Source: Paeniglutamicibacter kerguelensis
GTDB lineage: Bacteria; Actinomycetota; Actinomycetes; Actinomycetales; Micrococcaceae
Assembly (NCBI RefSeq): GCF_017876535.1
Contig: NZ_JAGIOF010000001.1
Span: forward strand, 2,480,001 to 2,544,000
Length of the DNA stretch: 64,000 nucleotides
Direction: 5' to 3'
Below the pieces are notes generated by a model. It was not told the origin of the DNA. It did not search any database and saw nothing but the letters and a program-made list of their open reading frames with translations. The stretch's first letter is position 1. Every line of letters starts with the position of its first letter. Made by a program: the position numbers and the translations under genes. Below, in pieces: positions 25,084 through 34,520 of the stretch.

Positions 25084-25385
25084 GATGCTCCTCCGTCGGT
25101 GGACGACTGCTTCTTGTGCGGATACCGTGGAGATCAGGCTCTCCGCCGGCACTTTTCCGCATGTGGTCTTTGCTTGTCTGCACGTGTCCCCTACCCGGTT
25201 CCGGGCGTGCGGGCCACGTAATGAATTATGGAACGTCCACGTCAACCAACATTAAGCTTGCATGGGCGGCTGACGCGGCATTGGACGCGGTGTGTCCGGC
25301 AATCCCCCCCCACAAAATCGGAAAATCGGCGTTTTCGTCGCCGGTGAGACCACCTTGCCCGATTGTCGGCGGCTTGGCAATCGAT
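25084..25385. other. Intergenic region, nothing recognised
   Basis: About 300 bases between two minus-strand genes. No supported gene or clear hairpin. AT-richer near 25220-25260 and 25310-25335, where the promoter of the upstream minus-strand gene is likely. Confidence 0.4.
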
Positions 25386-26012
25386 TCAGTGTTTTGTTCG
25401 GTGCACCGCCCAGCGGTTAAGCAGCCCCTCGGGGACCTCCTCGCTCGTCAACGCAAAGGTCCGGTGGTCGGCCCATTGCCCGTCGATGTGGAGGTAGTTC
25501 TTGCGCAGCCCCTCATCGCGGAAGCCGAGTTTCTCGACGACGCGCAGGCTCGGCCCGTTCTCCGGCCTGATGTTGATTTCGATCCGGTGCAGCCCCAGGA
25601 CCTGGAAACAGTGGTCTGTGGCCAGTGCAACGGCCTCCGGCACGATGCCCCGGCCCGCATGGTTGGCATCGACCCAGTAGCCGATGGAACCACTGCGCGC
25701 GGCCCCCCACATGATCGAGGAGACGGTCAGCTGGCCGACCATCGGCGGGCGCTTGCTGTAGTCGTTGGGCAGCGTGATCGCCCAGGGCAGGCATTGGCCG
25801 TTGCGTGCAGCCCGGTTTTGGCTCGAGACCATCGCCGCAAAATTCGCCGGGTACCCGCTGCCGTCCGGCACCGTTGCGTCCCAGGGCGCCAGCCAGCTTG
25901 CGTTGGCCCGGCGCAGGGCGCTCCATTCGCCCTTGTCGCGCAGGCGCATGGGTCGAAGGATGAGGTTTGGCCCCTCCACGGTGGCTGGCCAGTGACGGTC
26001 GAATTCGGGCAT
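25386..26012 (-). CDS. GNAT acetyltransferase, RimJ-like
   Basis: 208 residues. GNAT fold with SGSIGYWVDANHAGRGIVPE as the acetyl-CoA binding motif A and LGLHRIEINIRPENGPSLRV, then VEKLGFRDEGL as motif B, the signature of RimJ/RimL ribosomal-protein or small-molecule N-acetyltransferases. Divergent from the 5-formyl-THF cyclo-ligase gene with about 50 bases between. Confidence 0.92.
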   Translation of the reverse strand: MPEFDRHWPATVEGPNLILRPMRLRDKGEWSALRRANASWLAPWDATVPDGSGYPANFAAMVSSQNRAARNGQCLPWAITLPNDYSKRPPMVGQLTVSSIMWGAARSGSIGYWVDANHAGRGIVPEAVALATDHCFQVLGLHRIEINIRPENGPSLRVVEKLGFRDEGLRKNYLHIDGQWADHRTFALTSEEVPEGLLNRWAVHRTKH

Positions 26013-26062
26013 ACCTCATCCTAGTCAATCGACCGCGGCCGCCGCGTCCTAGACTGGGGATC

Positions 26063-26665
26063 GTGAATGAAAATGACCCAAAGGACGAGATCCGCACGCT
26101 GCTTCGGGCCAAACGCCGGGCGCTGGGGCCCGCCGAGCGCGATGCTCAGATGGGTTCGCTGCGCGGGCACCTGCTGCCGTGGCTTGCCGGGCAGGCCCCG
26201 CGCAAGACGCTGACCTGCTTCCTGTCCTATGGCGCCGAGCCACCCACCGGGGTGCTGCTGGACCAACTGGATGCGGCCGGCTACACCGTCTATGTCCCGG
26301 TGTGCGAACCCGAACGCCGGCTGTCATGGGTCCGCTGGTTCCCCGGCGTCGAGATGGCCCGCAGCGCGGTGGCGCCCATCGACGAACCCGTCGGTCCGCG
26401 CTTTTCCGCGGACCTGATGGACCAGGTGGACGTGGTGCTGGTTCCGGCCCAGGCGGTCGACGAACGCGGCGACAGGCTGGGCCAGGGTGGCGGCTACTAC
26501 GATAGGTTCATCGCCTCGATGGCCGGGCCGGGCCGGGTGCCGAAACTCCTGGCCATGGTCTTCGAGCACGAGTTCATGGCCGCCGGCTCCTTTCCCGTTG
26601 AGCCCTTCGACCAGCGGGTCGACGCGGTGGCGACCGCCTCGGGCGTGCGTAACCTCACCGTGTGA
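26063..26665 (+). CDS. 5-formyltetrahydrofolate cyclo-ligase
   Basis: 200 residues from a GTG start preceded by a GGGG ribosome site; the longer ATG frame overlaps the divergent GNAT gene. Motifs: KDEIRTLLRAKRRAL at the N-terminus, a substrate segment LVPAQAVDERGDRLGQGGG followed by YYDRF (the ATP and folate loop), and FEHEFM near the end. Converts 5-formyl-THF to 5,10-methenyl-THF with ATP. Linked to fmdB downstream, an order common in actinobacteria. Confidence 0.95.
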   Translation: MNENDPKDEIRTLLRAKRRALGPAERDAQMGSLRGHLLPWLAGQAPRKTLTCFLSYGAEPPTGVLLDQLDAAGYTVYVPVCEPERRLSWVRWFPGVEMARSAVAPIDEPVGPRFSADLMDQVDVVLVPAQAVDERGDRLGQGGGYYDRFIASMAGPGRVPKLLAMVFEHEFMAAGSFPVEPFDQRVDAVATASGVRNLTV

Positions 26666-26802
26666 GAGGTTCGTCGTACGTTAGAATTGAATCCACGGCA
26701 GGTATCCAACCCCGCCGACCCAACCCGCAGGATTCGCCCCAGGCCATTGTGTGCCGGGGGTTCCATGCGGAACCGCACGCTTCATCTTGCGAAAGGATCA
26801 TG

Positions 26803-27021
26803 ATGCCTACCTATGTTTACGCCTGCAAAGACTGTGGCCACGCGATGGAGGTTGTCCAGTCCTTCAGCGACGAAGCACTGACGATCTGCCCCGAATGCGA
26901 GGGCTCCCTGCGCAAGAAGTTCAACAGCGTAGGCGTCGTCTTCAAGGGCACGGGCTTCTACCGCAACGATTCGCGTTCCTCCGGCAGCTCCAGCGTGCCG
27001 GCCGCAAGCACCTCCGCGTAG
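26803..27021 (+). CDS. FmdB-family zinc-ribbon protein
   Basis: 72 residues. PTYVYACKDCGHAMEVVQSF and ICPECEG form the four-Cys zinc ribbon of FmdB-type putative regulators, ending in a Ser-rich tail. Two adjacent ATG codons exist; the second is five bases from the AAAGGA ribosome site and is preferred. Confidence 0.9.
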   Translation: MPTYVYACKDCGHAMEVVQSFSDEALTICPECEGSLRKKFNSVGVVFKGTGFYRNDSRSSGSSSVPAASTSA

Positions 27022-27144
27022 CGGGACAATCCCCGGCGGCCGCACACGGCGGCGTTTTCCGGGGGTGCGAGGCTTGCGGGGTTGCGCGGGCACTTTCACG
27101 CACAGCCGTTGCCGCACGGGTACGCACACGAGATTTGCACCACC

Positions 27145-27182
27145 GCCATGGGTGGACACCTTCACGGGTGTCCACCCATGGC
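27145..27182. terminator. Terminator after fmdB
   Basis: Perfect 16-bp stem (GCCATGGGTGGACACC) with a six-base loop TTCACG, ahead of the SAF-domain gene. It could also act as an attenuating element for that gene, whose start follows by about 12 bases. Confidence 0.75.
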
Positions 27183-27193
27183 TTGCTTAACGG

Positions 27194-27952
27194 ATGTTTA
27201 CACTTCGCCGCACCACTGAATCAGGTGGACACCGCGATTCCCGCCGGGTGCTTGCGGACGCCGGCACGCGCGGGCCCGGGGTTCCGCGCGGAACACGGGA
27301 ACCGGGGCGCTCAGGCCGGGAGCTTTTCGCCAAGTACCGCCGGTTGCTGGCCGCTGCAGTGGCCATGCTGGCCGTCGTGACGTCCCTGGCCGCGCTGGCG
27401 CCCGAGGCCGAGGAACGCGTGCAGGTGTTGGTTGCCGGCAGGGACCTGCCGGCCGGGACACTGCTCACCGACTCCGACCTGGCGCTTGCTCCGGTGTCCC
27501 GCTCGTTGCTGCCTGCCGGCGGGTTGGGCCGGGGAGAGCCCGTGGCCGGTTCGCGGCTGGCGATTCCGCTGGTGGCCGGCAGCCCGCTGCTGGAGACGAT
27601 GATCATCGGGCCCGGCCTGCTTGCCGGCACTCCCCCGGGAACCGTTGCCGTTCCGCTGCGGCTCAACGATGCCCAGACCGCGTCGTTGCTCCGGGCCGGG
27701 CAACGCGTGGACGTGGTGCTGACCGAGGGGAACGGCTTCGAGACGGCCGTGACATCGCGGGTGCTGGCGCGCGGCCTTGCCGTTCTGTGGACCGGGGCGC
27801 AGCCCGATGCGGCGCAACAGGGCCCGTGGGGTGCATCCGGCGCGGACGACGTGGCTGGACTCATTGTGGTGGCCGCAGGATCCGCGATTGCTGAGTCGCT
27901 TTCCTCGGCACCGCAGCGCGGGAAGCTTGCCGTGGTGCTGGTCAATCCGTAG
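27194..27952 (+). CDS. SAF-domain protein (CpaB/RcpC-like)
   Basis: 252 residues. A basic N-terminus of about 45 residues, one membrane anchor (LLAAAVAMLAVVTSLAALAP), then a SAF domain (VQVLVAGRDLPAGTLLTDSD with GEPVAGSRLAIPLVAGSPL) and a second beta domain resembling RcpC (GTVAVPLRLNDAQTASLLRA, then GQRVDVVLT). CpaB/RcpC proteins act in Flp pilus assembly, but no other pilus genes are near; an orphan gene after fmdB is usual in this group. Confidence 0.85.
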   Translation: MFTLRRTTESGGHRDSRRVLADAGTRGPGVPRGTREPGRSGRELFAKYRRLLAAAVAMLAVVTSLAALAPEAEERVQVLVAGRDLPAGTLLTDSDLALAPVSRSLLPAGGLGRGEPVAGSRLAIPLVAGSPLLETMIIGPGLLAGTPPGTVAVPLRLNDAQTASLLRAGQRVDVVLTEGNGFETAVTSRVLARGLAVLWTGAQPDAAQQGPWGASGADDVAGLIVVAAGSAIAESLSSAPQRGKLAVVLVNP

Positions 27953-28014
27953 CGCCGGCCCGACCGGGGTGAAATGCCCCGCGGCCGGGGTACGGGGTGC
28001 CAGCATCCTCGAGA

Positions 28015-28428
28015 TCAGTCCCAGTGCGGCGGGCGCTGTGACCTCATCCATTCGCCGAGGTCGTCGTCCGCGTCTCCCCAGCGACGGGGGTCGTCCTCGG
28101 CGGCGCGTTCGGGCAGCACTGGTCCGGAGCCGGCTTTCCCCGGGGACTTGACGTTGGCCGCTTTCCCGGCCGCCGCAGCTCGGTCCTTCCCGGGCGCTTG
28201 GGTTTGCTTGTCTGCCGCAGGGTTTGCCTCGTCGGGGTTTGCCTCGTCGCGGTCTGTTGGGGCGTTGGTTCGTGGCGGCTGCGGTGGCGCGGGCGGGCGG
28301 GGCGGGTCCGGGCGCCCTGCACCGTGCGGCATCTCAAAGACGCCAAGCACCACGGAGTCGCTGACCGTCTGCGGGGGTGCCGTGTAGCGCCGCGACTTCC
28401 TGGGCCGCGGCGTCTGCTGTTCTGCCAT
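28015..28428 (-). CDS. Disordered hypothetical protein
   Basis: 137 residues, rich in Pro, Arg, Ala and Asp, without hydrophobic core. The only ordered-looking parts are an N-terminal SRRYTAPPQTVSDSVVLGVF segment and a C-terminal DDDLGEWMRSQRPPHWD motif. Its stop lies downstream of the helicase-like gene by five bases on the same strand, and a similar short protein accompanies such helicases in relatives, so co-expression is likely. Function unknown. Confidence 0.65.
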   Translation of the reverse strand: MAEQQTPRPRKSRRYTAPPQTVSDSVVLGVFEMPHGAGRPDPPRPPAPPQPPRTNAPTDRDEANPDEANPAADKQTQAPGKDRAAAAGKAANVKSPGKAGSGPVLPERAAEDDPRRWGDADDDLGEWMRSQRPPHWD

Positions 28429-28433
28429 GGTTC

Positions 28434-31400
28434 CTAGACCGATGCGCGTTGGGAATCGCTGTCCGCGGGCTCAAGCCCGAGGTAGCCGGCCAGCGTGTTG
28501 GCCACCTTGCCCGGGTCCGAGAACACGTCGATCGTCCACAACGGCACGTAGCGCCAGCCCAGCGACTCGAAGAGCTGCGGACGCAGCCGGCTGCGTTCGC
28601 GCACCGAGAGGCTTCGGTAGTTTTGCGTGCCGTCGTAAACGACCGCCAGTGGGGCGGTGGTGCCGGTGCCCGTGACGTCCACCGCGTGCGCGGCGATGTC
28701 AAGCACGCCCCGGTAGTGCTGGGTGACGAGCGAACCGCGTTCCTCCAGCCGGACCATCAGGTCGGTGACCAGTGCGTCCTGCAGCGGCGCGGCGGTTGCG
28801 ATCATGCCCGAGTCCCCGCCGAGCACCCGGCCCGCCAGCTCCAGGAAGCGGCGGGCGCCGAAGCGCATGCGGGAGAGGTCGACGTCCTGCGGGCGCAACG
28901 CGGAAACCAGCGTCATGCTGGTGCGGGCGCGGGTGACGGCATTGACAAACAGCTCGTCGCCGCCGGGCAGCGAGAGTGCGCCGAAGTCGTGCACCGTCTT
29001 GCCGTGGGTGGTGCGCCCGTAGCCCAGCGAGAGGATGATCGCATCGCGCTGCAGTCCGGCCAGCCGGTCCAGGCTCGTGACCAGGAATCGCTCCTTCGAG
29101 GCGCGGAAATGCTTGGTGGCCCACGGGTGGTTGGGCAGCTGGACCCGGATGCCCTCGGCGATGGCGGCCGCATGGCTGCGGTTGCCGGCGATCACCGCGA
29201 GGGTCTCCGCGGGGCGGCCCGAGAGGTGCGCGAAAACCAGGTCGACGACGCGCTGCACCTCGGCCACAGTGGTTTCGACGGATTCGCCGTTGTTGCTCAG
29301 CGAGCCCGTCGCGTCCATGACGTACTCCGCGCGCAGCGCCGGGGTGCCGGCGCCCAGGGAGCGTGCGGCGGGGAGCCTGGAGAGCGAATCCGCGTAGAAC
29401 GCGTGCGAGAGCGACTCGGTGAGCCCCTCGTCGATGCCGCGGTAGACGGTGCCCAGCCGGCACAGCGGCAGGATCCGCTCCAGCGACTCCATCGCCGAGA
29501 TGGGGGTGCGTTCGACGCGGGTGTGCGCGGTAGGGTCGACGGAGACCTCGAACGGGTTCGGGGCGCCCATCATGGTGTCGCCGAACGCGATGATCTGCGT
29601 CGAGCGGGAGATCGAGCCGAGCACCGAACGCAGCGACAGCGAGTCGGCTTCCAGCAGGATGACGGCGTCGAACTTCATCGACGCCGGAACCGTCGCCGGG
29701 ATCAGCAGCGGCGAGCCGACCCACACCGGGCACAGCGAGTTGACCAGGTCGTCGCCGAGGGCGCAGAGCGCGGCAATGCTCGGCTCCTCGTCCTTGAGCA
29801 TGGCGCGCAGCTCCCGAGACGCGGCGCGGTGGTCCGCCAGCGCCGCCTTCCAGGCCTTGGCCAGGGACCAGCGCAGGCGCGAGGCTCCGGAGGCGACGTG
29901 GGCGCAGTCGGTGATGCGGTATTCGGCCTCGAGCCGGCGCATCTTCGCCCCGTCGTTCATCGCCAGGAAGTCGTCGCCGGAGATCATCGCCTCCAGCGCG
30001 GACTGCCACCACGCCAGGTCGAGTTCGGAACCGACGGCGCCGGCGCCGAGGTTGCGCTCGCGGAAGTCGGCCATGAGCTCGCCCAGGCCCTGCTCGGCGA
30101 GCTGCTCCATGATCAGCGTGCGCTCCGGCAGCTGGTCCAGCTCGCCCTTGTTCGCCAGCAGCGCGTCCATGCGGCCCAGCAGCCTGTCGACCGGCTCGTC
30201 GCGCAGCGTGGGCGCAACGGCCGCCGGCAGCAGCGAGGCAAGCTTGTCGATGCGCGAGCCCGCGTCTTGGTAGCCGGCGTTGACGTCAAGCAGGCCGGCC
30301 GGGACCATCGGGTGGCGCTGGCTGGTGGCGTGCTGGCGCCAGGCCAGGTGCTGGACCTGGACGGCTTCGAGCGCCGACTGCAGGTCCGCGACGTACATGC
30401 CGGGGCGCACGTAGTCCTTGGCTACCTTGCGTAGCCGCGAGCGGGTCATGGAGCTCATCTCGATGCCGCGTTCCCGGCGCCAGGAAGAGGAGGCGGTGGC
30501 GGAGATCAGGTCCTCGACGGGCCGGTCGAAGATGTCGGACTCGAACTTGTCTAGCGAGCCGCGCACCGCCAGCAACAGGTCGAGCTGCTCGCCCCACTTG
30601 TTGTAGGAATCGGCGAGCCGGATTTCCGAGTGCTCGGCGACCTTGAGCATGTGGTCGCGCAGGATCGGCAGGTCGCGCTGCAGCCCGGTGACCAGCTCCA
30701 GTGCAGTGTCGGTGTCGCGCTTGTTGCGCAGGCGCGCCCCGTACCAGGGGCTGGTGGCCGAGGCACTGACAAAGGAGCCGAGCTGCGCGGCGCGCGCCAG
30801 CTGGACGGTGGTGGCCGCGCGGTCGGTGATCGAATCCAGCACCGAGCGCTTCAGCCGCACGGTGGTGGCCGGGGCCGGGTCCAGCGAGGAGAGGCGGGCG
30901 AGTTCCTGCATGGCGCGGTACGGCGAGCAGCCCCAGCGGGCGCGGGTGCTGTGCAGCGAGCGCACGTGGTCAAGCAGGGCGTGGCGGTGTTCGCGCAGCT
31001 TTTCGTGCAGCTTGCCCAGCTGCGGTTCGGCGGCGCGCTCGTTGCGCAGGATCGCCCGGGTCAGCAGCTCGCGCAGCGCCGCCGGGTCGTCTTCCGGGGA
31101 GAGCAGCAGGGCCGTGCCGGCCAGGTCCAGCTCGGCGAAGCGGGCCACGAATTCCTCGGCGCTGGAACGGCGCTCGGCCACCACCAGCACGCGTTTGCCC
31201 GCGGCGGCGAGCACCCCGGCGGCGTTGATCGCCGTTTGGGTCTGTCCGCTGCCGGCCGGGGCGCAGATCGCCACCGAGGCGCCGGCCTCGATAAGGTCCA
31301 GCGCGCGCTGCTGGGATTCATCGGCGTCCAGCAGCAAGAGCTCGTCGGCCGGGTCACGGTCGTCGCTCGTGCGGACGGCGACCTCCGGGGTGGCCAGCTT

Positions 31401-32141
31401 CCGGGGCGTGCCGGAGCCGGCGGCGCGGCCTTCCTCGGCAGCCAGCAGCGAGGCAAGCACCGGGTGCTGCAGGTCGAGGGTGCCGGGGTCGGCCGGATCG
31501 GCCAGGTCGGCGAAGGTGGAGATCAGCAGTTGGTGGGCGATCACGATGCCGCCGGTGTCGGCGACCTGCAGGCGCAACGCGTCCATGCCGCGGGTCGGGT
31601 CGAAGCGGGCGATCGAGTAGGCTGCGGCGTTGATCGCCGGGACGTCGATGTCCAGGTGGTACTGGCGCTTGAAATAGCGCAGCAGGGCCGGGGAGAATTC
31701 GGCGCGGCCCATGAGCTGGATCTCGTAGTCCTCCTGGTCCTCGCGGACCGTGAGGACGATGCGACCGAGCATGATCGGGGCGTTGAATTGTTCACTGCGG
31801 CCCTCGTGCACGGCGCGCCAGTTGGCCAGGCCGGCGGAGAGGTAGCCGACGTCGATGCCGCGTTCATCCCAGAGTTCTCGGATCTTTCCGCGCAGCGCCT
31901 CGGCGGTGCGGCGGGCCGAAACGTACTGGTCCGAGTCGCGCAGCAGTGTGGAGAGGCGGGTGCGCCGGCCGGCCAGGAATTGGGCCAGGCCCGAGGGGTG
32001 GGCGTGGGTGATGTCGATGCTGTTCGACGCCGAGGGGGCGTACCGGAGCAGCGTGTCGGTTCCGACTCCGGGTCCCAGGGAGTCAACCCACGTCGAGACC
32101 ATTTCATCCGTATACTGCTGGTGTTCTGCCACCGAAGCCAC
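28434..32141 (-). CDS. Large helicase-like protein with atypical P-loop and REase-like C-terminus
   Basis: About 1235 residues from a GTG (VASVAEHQQY) preceded by GGAAGGA. It has the layout of actinobacterial superfamily-1-related proteins: an N-terminal DUF-type region, an ATPase motif SVAICAPAGSGQTQT in which the invariant Walker A Lys is Gln, KRVLVVAERRSSAEEFV as motif Ia, and MKFDAVILLEADSLSLRSVL in the Walker B position with no DE pair. FLVTSLDRLAGLQRDAIILS and ELFVNAVTRARTSMTLV represent helicase motifs V and VI, and a C-terminal SLGWRYVPLWTIDVFSDPG resembles the MTES_1575 / Vsr-like nuclease domain. Probably a DNA-processing protein; whether it hydrolyses ATP is open. Confidence 0.8.
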   Translation of the reverse strand: MASVAEHQQYTDEMVSTWVDSLGPGVGTDTLLRYAPSASNSIDITHAHPSGLAQFLAGRRTRLSTLLRDSDQYVSARRTAEALRGKIRELWDERGIDVGYLSAGLANWRAVHEGRSEQFNAPIMLGRIVLTVREDQEDYEIQLMGRAEFSPALLRYFKRQYHLDIDVPAINAAAYSIARFDPTRGMDALRLQVADTGGIVIAHQLLISTFADLADPADPGTLDLQHPVLASLLAAEEGRAAGSGTPRKLATPEVAVRTSDDRDPADELLLLDADESQQRALDLIEAGASVAICAPAGSGQTQTAINAAGVLAAAGKRVLVVAERRSSAEEFVARFAELDLAGTALLLSPEDDPAALRELLTRAILRNERAAEPQLGKLHEKLREHRHALLDHVRSLHSTRARWGCSPYRAMQELARLSSLDPAPATTVRLKRSVLDSITDRAATTVQLARAAQLGSFVSASATSPWYGARLRNKRDTDTALELVTGLQRDLPILRDHMLKVAEHSEIRLADSYNKWGEQLDLLLAVRGSLDKFESDIFDRPVEDLISATASSSWRRERGIEMSSMTRSRLRKVAKDYVRPGMYVADLQSALEAVQVQHLAWRQHATSQRHPMVPAGLLDVNAGYQDAGSRIDKLASLLPAAVAPTLRDEPVDRLLGRMDALLANKGELDQLPERTLIMEQLAEQGLGELMADFRERNLGAGAVGSELDLAWWQSALEAMISGDDFLAMNDGAKMRRLEAEYRITDCAHVASGASRLRWSLAKAWKAALADHRAASRELRAMLKDEEPSIAALCALGDDLVNSLCPVWVGSPLLIPATVPASMKFDAVILLEADSLSLRSVLGSISRSTQIIAFGDTMMGAPNPFEVSVDPTAHTRVERTPISAMESLERILPLCRLGTVYRGIDEGLTESLSHAFYADSLSRLPAARSLGAGTPALRAEYVMDATGSLSNNGESVETTVAEVQRVVDLVFAHLSGRPAETLAVIAGNRSHAAAIAEGIRVQLPNHPWATKHFRASKERFLVTSLDRLAGLQRDAIILSLGYGRTTHGKTVHDFGALSLPGGDELFVNAVTRARTSMTLVSALRPQDVDLSRMRFGARRFLELAGRVLGGDSGMIATAAPLQDALVTDLMVRLEERGSLVTQHYRGVLDIAAHAVDVTGTGTTAPLAVVYDGTQNYRSLSVRERSRLRPQLFESLGWRYVPLWTIDVFSDPGKVANTLAGYLGLEPADSDSQRASV

Positions 32142-32394
32142 CGTTCCTTCCCTCAAACCGAATGCGGCCGTACCCGAACCGGGCGTTGCCACAGGAGTAC
32201 ATTCAGCCCTTACTAACGTAGTGCAAAACCGCCGTCCGATGCCGAACCAAAACACGTTGCGGCCCGGCTTGTTCGATTGTGTGGGGCACACCGGGGCTCC
32301 CCCGCTGCAGCGGCCCTGTCGGCGCCCTGCCGCGGACCGGGCGGGCACACTTCCGGCGGCACGCCGGCGGGCGCGGACGCGGGGCATGAAAATG
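32142..32394. other. Promoter region of the helicase-like gene
   Basis: About 250 bases with no gene. The A/T-richer stretch near 32200-32270 (minus-strand) is the likely promoter. No repeated motif seen. Confidence 0.4.
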
Positions 32395-32432
32395 GTTCAG
32401 GGGGAAGCCGCATGCGCGGCTCCCCCCTGAAC
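32395..32432. terminator. Terminator of guaA
   Basis: 17-position stem with one mismatch (GTTCAGGGGG pairing with CCCCCTGAAC, then AGCCGC with GCGGCT) and a four-base loop, 30 bases beyond the guaA stop. Confidence 0.85.
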
Positions 32433-32462
32433 TATTTACGGCGTGCTAGAAACGGCAGCCGC

Positions 32463-34049
32463 TTACTCCCATTCGATGGTTCCCGGCGGCTTGGACGTGA
32501 CGTCCAGAACCACGCGGTTGACCCCGTCGACCTCATTGGTGATGCGGTTGGAGATGCGTGCGAGCAGGTCGTACGGCAGGCGCGACCAGTCTGCGGTCAT
32601 GGCGTCCTCGGAGGACACCGGGCGCAGCACGATCGGGTGGCCGTAGGTACGGCCGTCACCCTGGACGCCCACGGAGCGCACGTCGGCGAGCAGGACGACC
32701 GGCATCTGCCAGACTTCCTGGTCCAGGCCGGCGGCGGTGAGCTCGGCGCGGGCAATCGCGTCGGCCTTGCGCAGCAGGGTCAGGCGTTCCTCGTTGACCG
32801 CACCGATGATGCGGATGCCCAGGCCGGGGCCCGGGAACGGCTGGCGCATGACGATCTCGGCCGGAAGGCCAAGCTCCTTGCCCACGGCACGGACCTCGTC
32901 CTTGAAGAGCTCGCGCAGCGGCTCCACCAGTTCGAAGTCCAGGTCCTCGGGAAGCCCGCCCACGTTGTGGTGGCTCTTGATGTTTGCAGCACCCTCGCCG
33001 CCGCCGGATTCGACGACGTCCGGGTACAGGGTGCCCTGGACCAGGAACTTCACCGGCTGGCCGGAGTCGGCAGCCTCGGCGAGGATCGCCAGCTCGGCGG
33101 CCTCGAACGCGCGAATGAATTCGCGGCCGATGATCTTGCGCTTGGTTTCCGGGTCCGTCACGCCGTCAAGGGCGGTCAGGAAGCGCTCGCGCTCGTCGGC
33201 AACGTAGAGCTTGGCTCCGGTTGCTGCGACGAAGTCCTTTTCAACCTGCTCCGCTTCGCCTTCGCGCAGCAGACCGTGGTTGACGAAGACGCAAGTGAGC
33301 TGGTCGCCGATGGCGCGCTGCACCAGGGCAGCCGCCACGGCGGAGTCGACGCCGCCGGACAGGCCGCAGATGGCGCGGCCGGTGCCGACCTGGGCGCGGA
33401 TCTTTTCGACCTGCTCGTCCAGGATGTTGGCGGCGGTCCACGACGGGGTCAGGCCCGCACCGTTGTACAGGAAGTTCTTCAGAACGTCCTGGCCGTGGGT
33501 GGAGTGCTTGACCTCGGGGTGCCACTGCACGCCATAGAGGCGCTTGGCCTCGTTGGCGAATGCTGCAACGGGTGCGCCGGCGGTGGTGGCCAGCACGTCG
33601 AAGCCTTCTGGCGCGACAGAGACGGAGTCGCCGTGGCTCATCCAGACGTTCTGGCTTTCGGGGATGCCGGCCAGGATGGAGCGTGCCGCTCCGGTGGCGG
33701 TGGCGTCGGTTGCGCCGTATTCGCGCAGGCCCGTTTCGGAGACGACGCCACCCATGGCGTTGGCCATGGCTTGGAAGCCATAGCAGATGCCCAGTACCGG
33801 GACACCTGCTTCAAAAAGGTCGGCACCGACACTCGGGGCACCTTCTGCGTAAACGCTGGAGGGGCCGCCGGAGAGGATGATTGCCGCCGGGTTCTTGGCG
33901 AGAATCTGTTCGGTGGTGAAGGTATGCGGGACGATCTCCGAATACACGTTGGCTTCGCGTACACGCCGAGCAATCAGCTGTGCGTACTGGGCCCCGTAAT
34001 CGACGACCAGAACCGGCTTTTGCTCTGGGGTGCTGGGAGTGTTAGTCAC
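32463..34049 (-). CDS. guaA: GMP synthase (glutamine-hydrolysing)
   Basis: 528 residues from a GTG start ([10 protein letters not shown]). Class I glutamine amidotransferase domain first: nucleophile Cys in [17 protein letters not shown], His/Glu in WHPEVKHS. Then the PP-loop ATP pyrophosphatase domain ([16 protein letters not shown]) and the dimerisation domain with [15 protein letters not shown] and KPPGTIEWE at the C-terminus. Converts XMP to GMP with glutamine and ATP. Two further IMP-dehydrogenase-type genes (38.9 and 43.3 kb) lie close by on the same strand, making a guanine-nucleotide neighbourhood. Confidence 0.97.
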   Translation of the reverse strand: MTNTPSTPEQKPVLVVDYGAQYAQLIARRVREANVYSEIVPHTFTTEQILAKNPAAIILSGGPSSVYAEGAPSVGADLFEAGVPVLGICYGFQAMANAMGGVVSETGLREYGATDATATGAARSILAGIPESQNVWMSHGDSVSVAPEGFDVLATTAGAPVAAFANEAKRLYGVQWHPEVKHSTHGQDVLKNFLYNGAGLTPSWTAANILDEQVEKIRAQVGTGRAICGLSGGVDSAVAAALVQRAIGDQLTCVFVNHGLLREGEAEQVEKDFVAATGAKLYVADERERFLTALDGVTDPETKRKIIGREFIRAFEAAELAILAEAADSGQPVKFLVQGTLYPDVVESGGGEGAANIKSHHNVGGLPEDLDFELVEPLRELFKDEVRAVGKELGLPAEIVMRQPFPGPGLGIRIIGAVNEERLTLLRKADAIARAELTAAGLDQEVWQMPVVLLADVRSVGVQGDGRTYGHPIVLRPVSSEDAMTADWSRLPYDLLARISNRITNEVDGVNRVVLDVTSKPPGTIEWE

Positions 34050-34116
34050 GTGCACCAGCTTAGCCGCCCGACACGCCCACTCGCACCTCGAACCGGCCAA
34101 GCGTGACGCACGCTAC

Positions 34117-34482
34117 TTAGACGGACAGCTGCCCGCCGTTTGTGAAGCCGCCCATGACCCGTTCGGGGATCATCGTGACCCTTGGCGTGAGGTCGACGTG
34201 CGTGTAGGAGTCGTCGATGCAGGCCCGCCAGTACTCGAGGTGCTTTTCATCGACCCAGTGCTTGGATTCGCGCACGTCGACCCCTCCTTCACCCTGGATG
34301 CTGAACCAGTACAGGTAGTCGGCCCCGTCCAGGTGTTCGCTGAAGATGGTCTCCACCAGCATGTTCTCCCCGTCCAGGGTCTGGAGGACTGCGTCCATGT
34401 TCTGGTTCAGGAACGCCAGCCATTCTTCGACAACGGGCATCCGGCCGGGGCGGACCCGGAAACGACTAAGTTCGATGTTCAT
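34117..34482 (-). CDS. DUF6176 family protein
   Basis: 121 residues, ATG start. MNIELSRFRVRPGRMPVVEE, ENMLVETIFSEHLDGADYLY, then WFSIQGEG and SKHWVDEKHLEYWRACID are the pattern of DUF6176, a small ferredoxin-like-fold family of unknown function. Stand-alone gene between the HNH gene and guaA on the same strand. Confidence 0.85.
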   Translation of the reverse strand: MNIELSRFRVRPGRMPVVEEWLAFLNQNMDAVLQTLDGENMLVETIFSEHLDGADYLYWFSIQGEGGVDVRESKHWVDEKHLEYWRACIDDSYTHVDLTPRVTMIPERVMGGFTNGGQLSV

Positions 34483-34520
34483 GACATCAAGCCTAGTCAC
34501 ATGCGCTTGCCGGCAGCCTG

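Noticed and set aside
28377..30434. A 685-codon plus-strand frame opposite the helicase-like gene
   Set aside because: Antisense shadow produced by high GC codon bias; Gly/Arg/His-rich composition and no domain.
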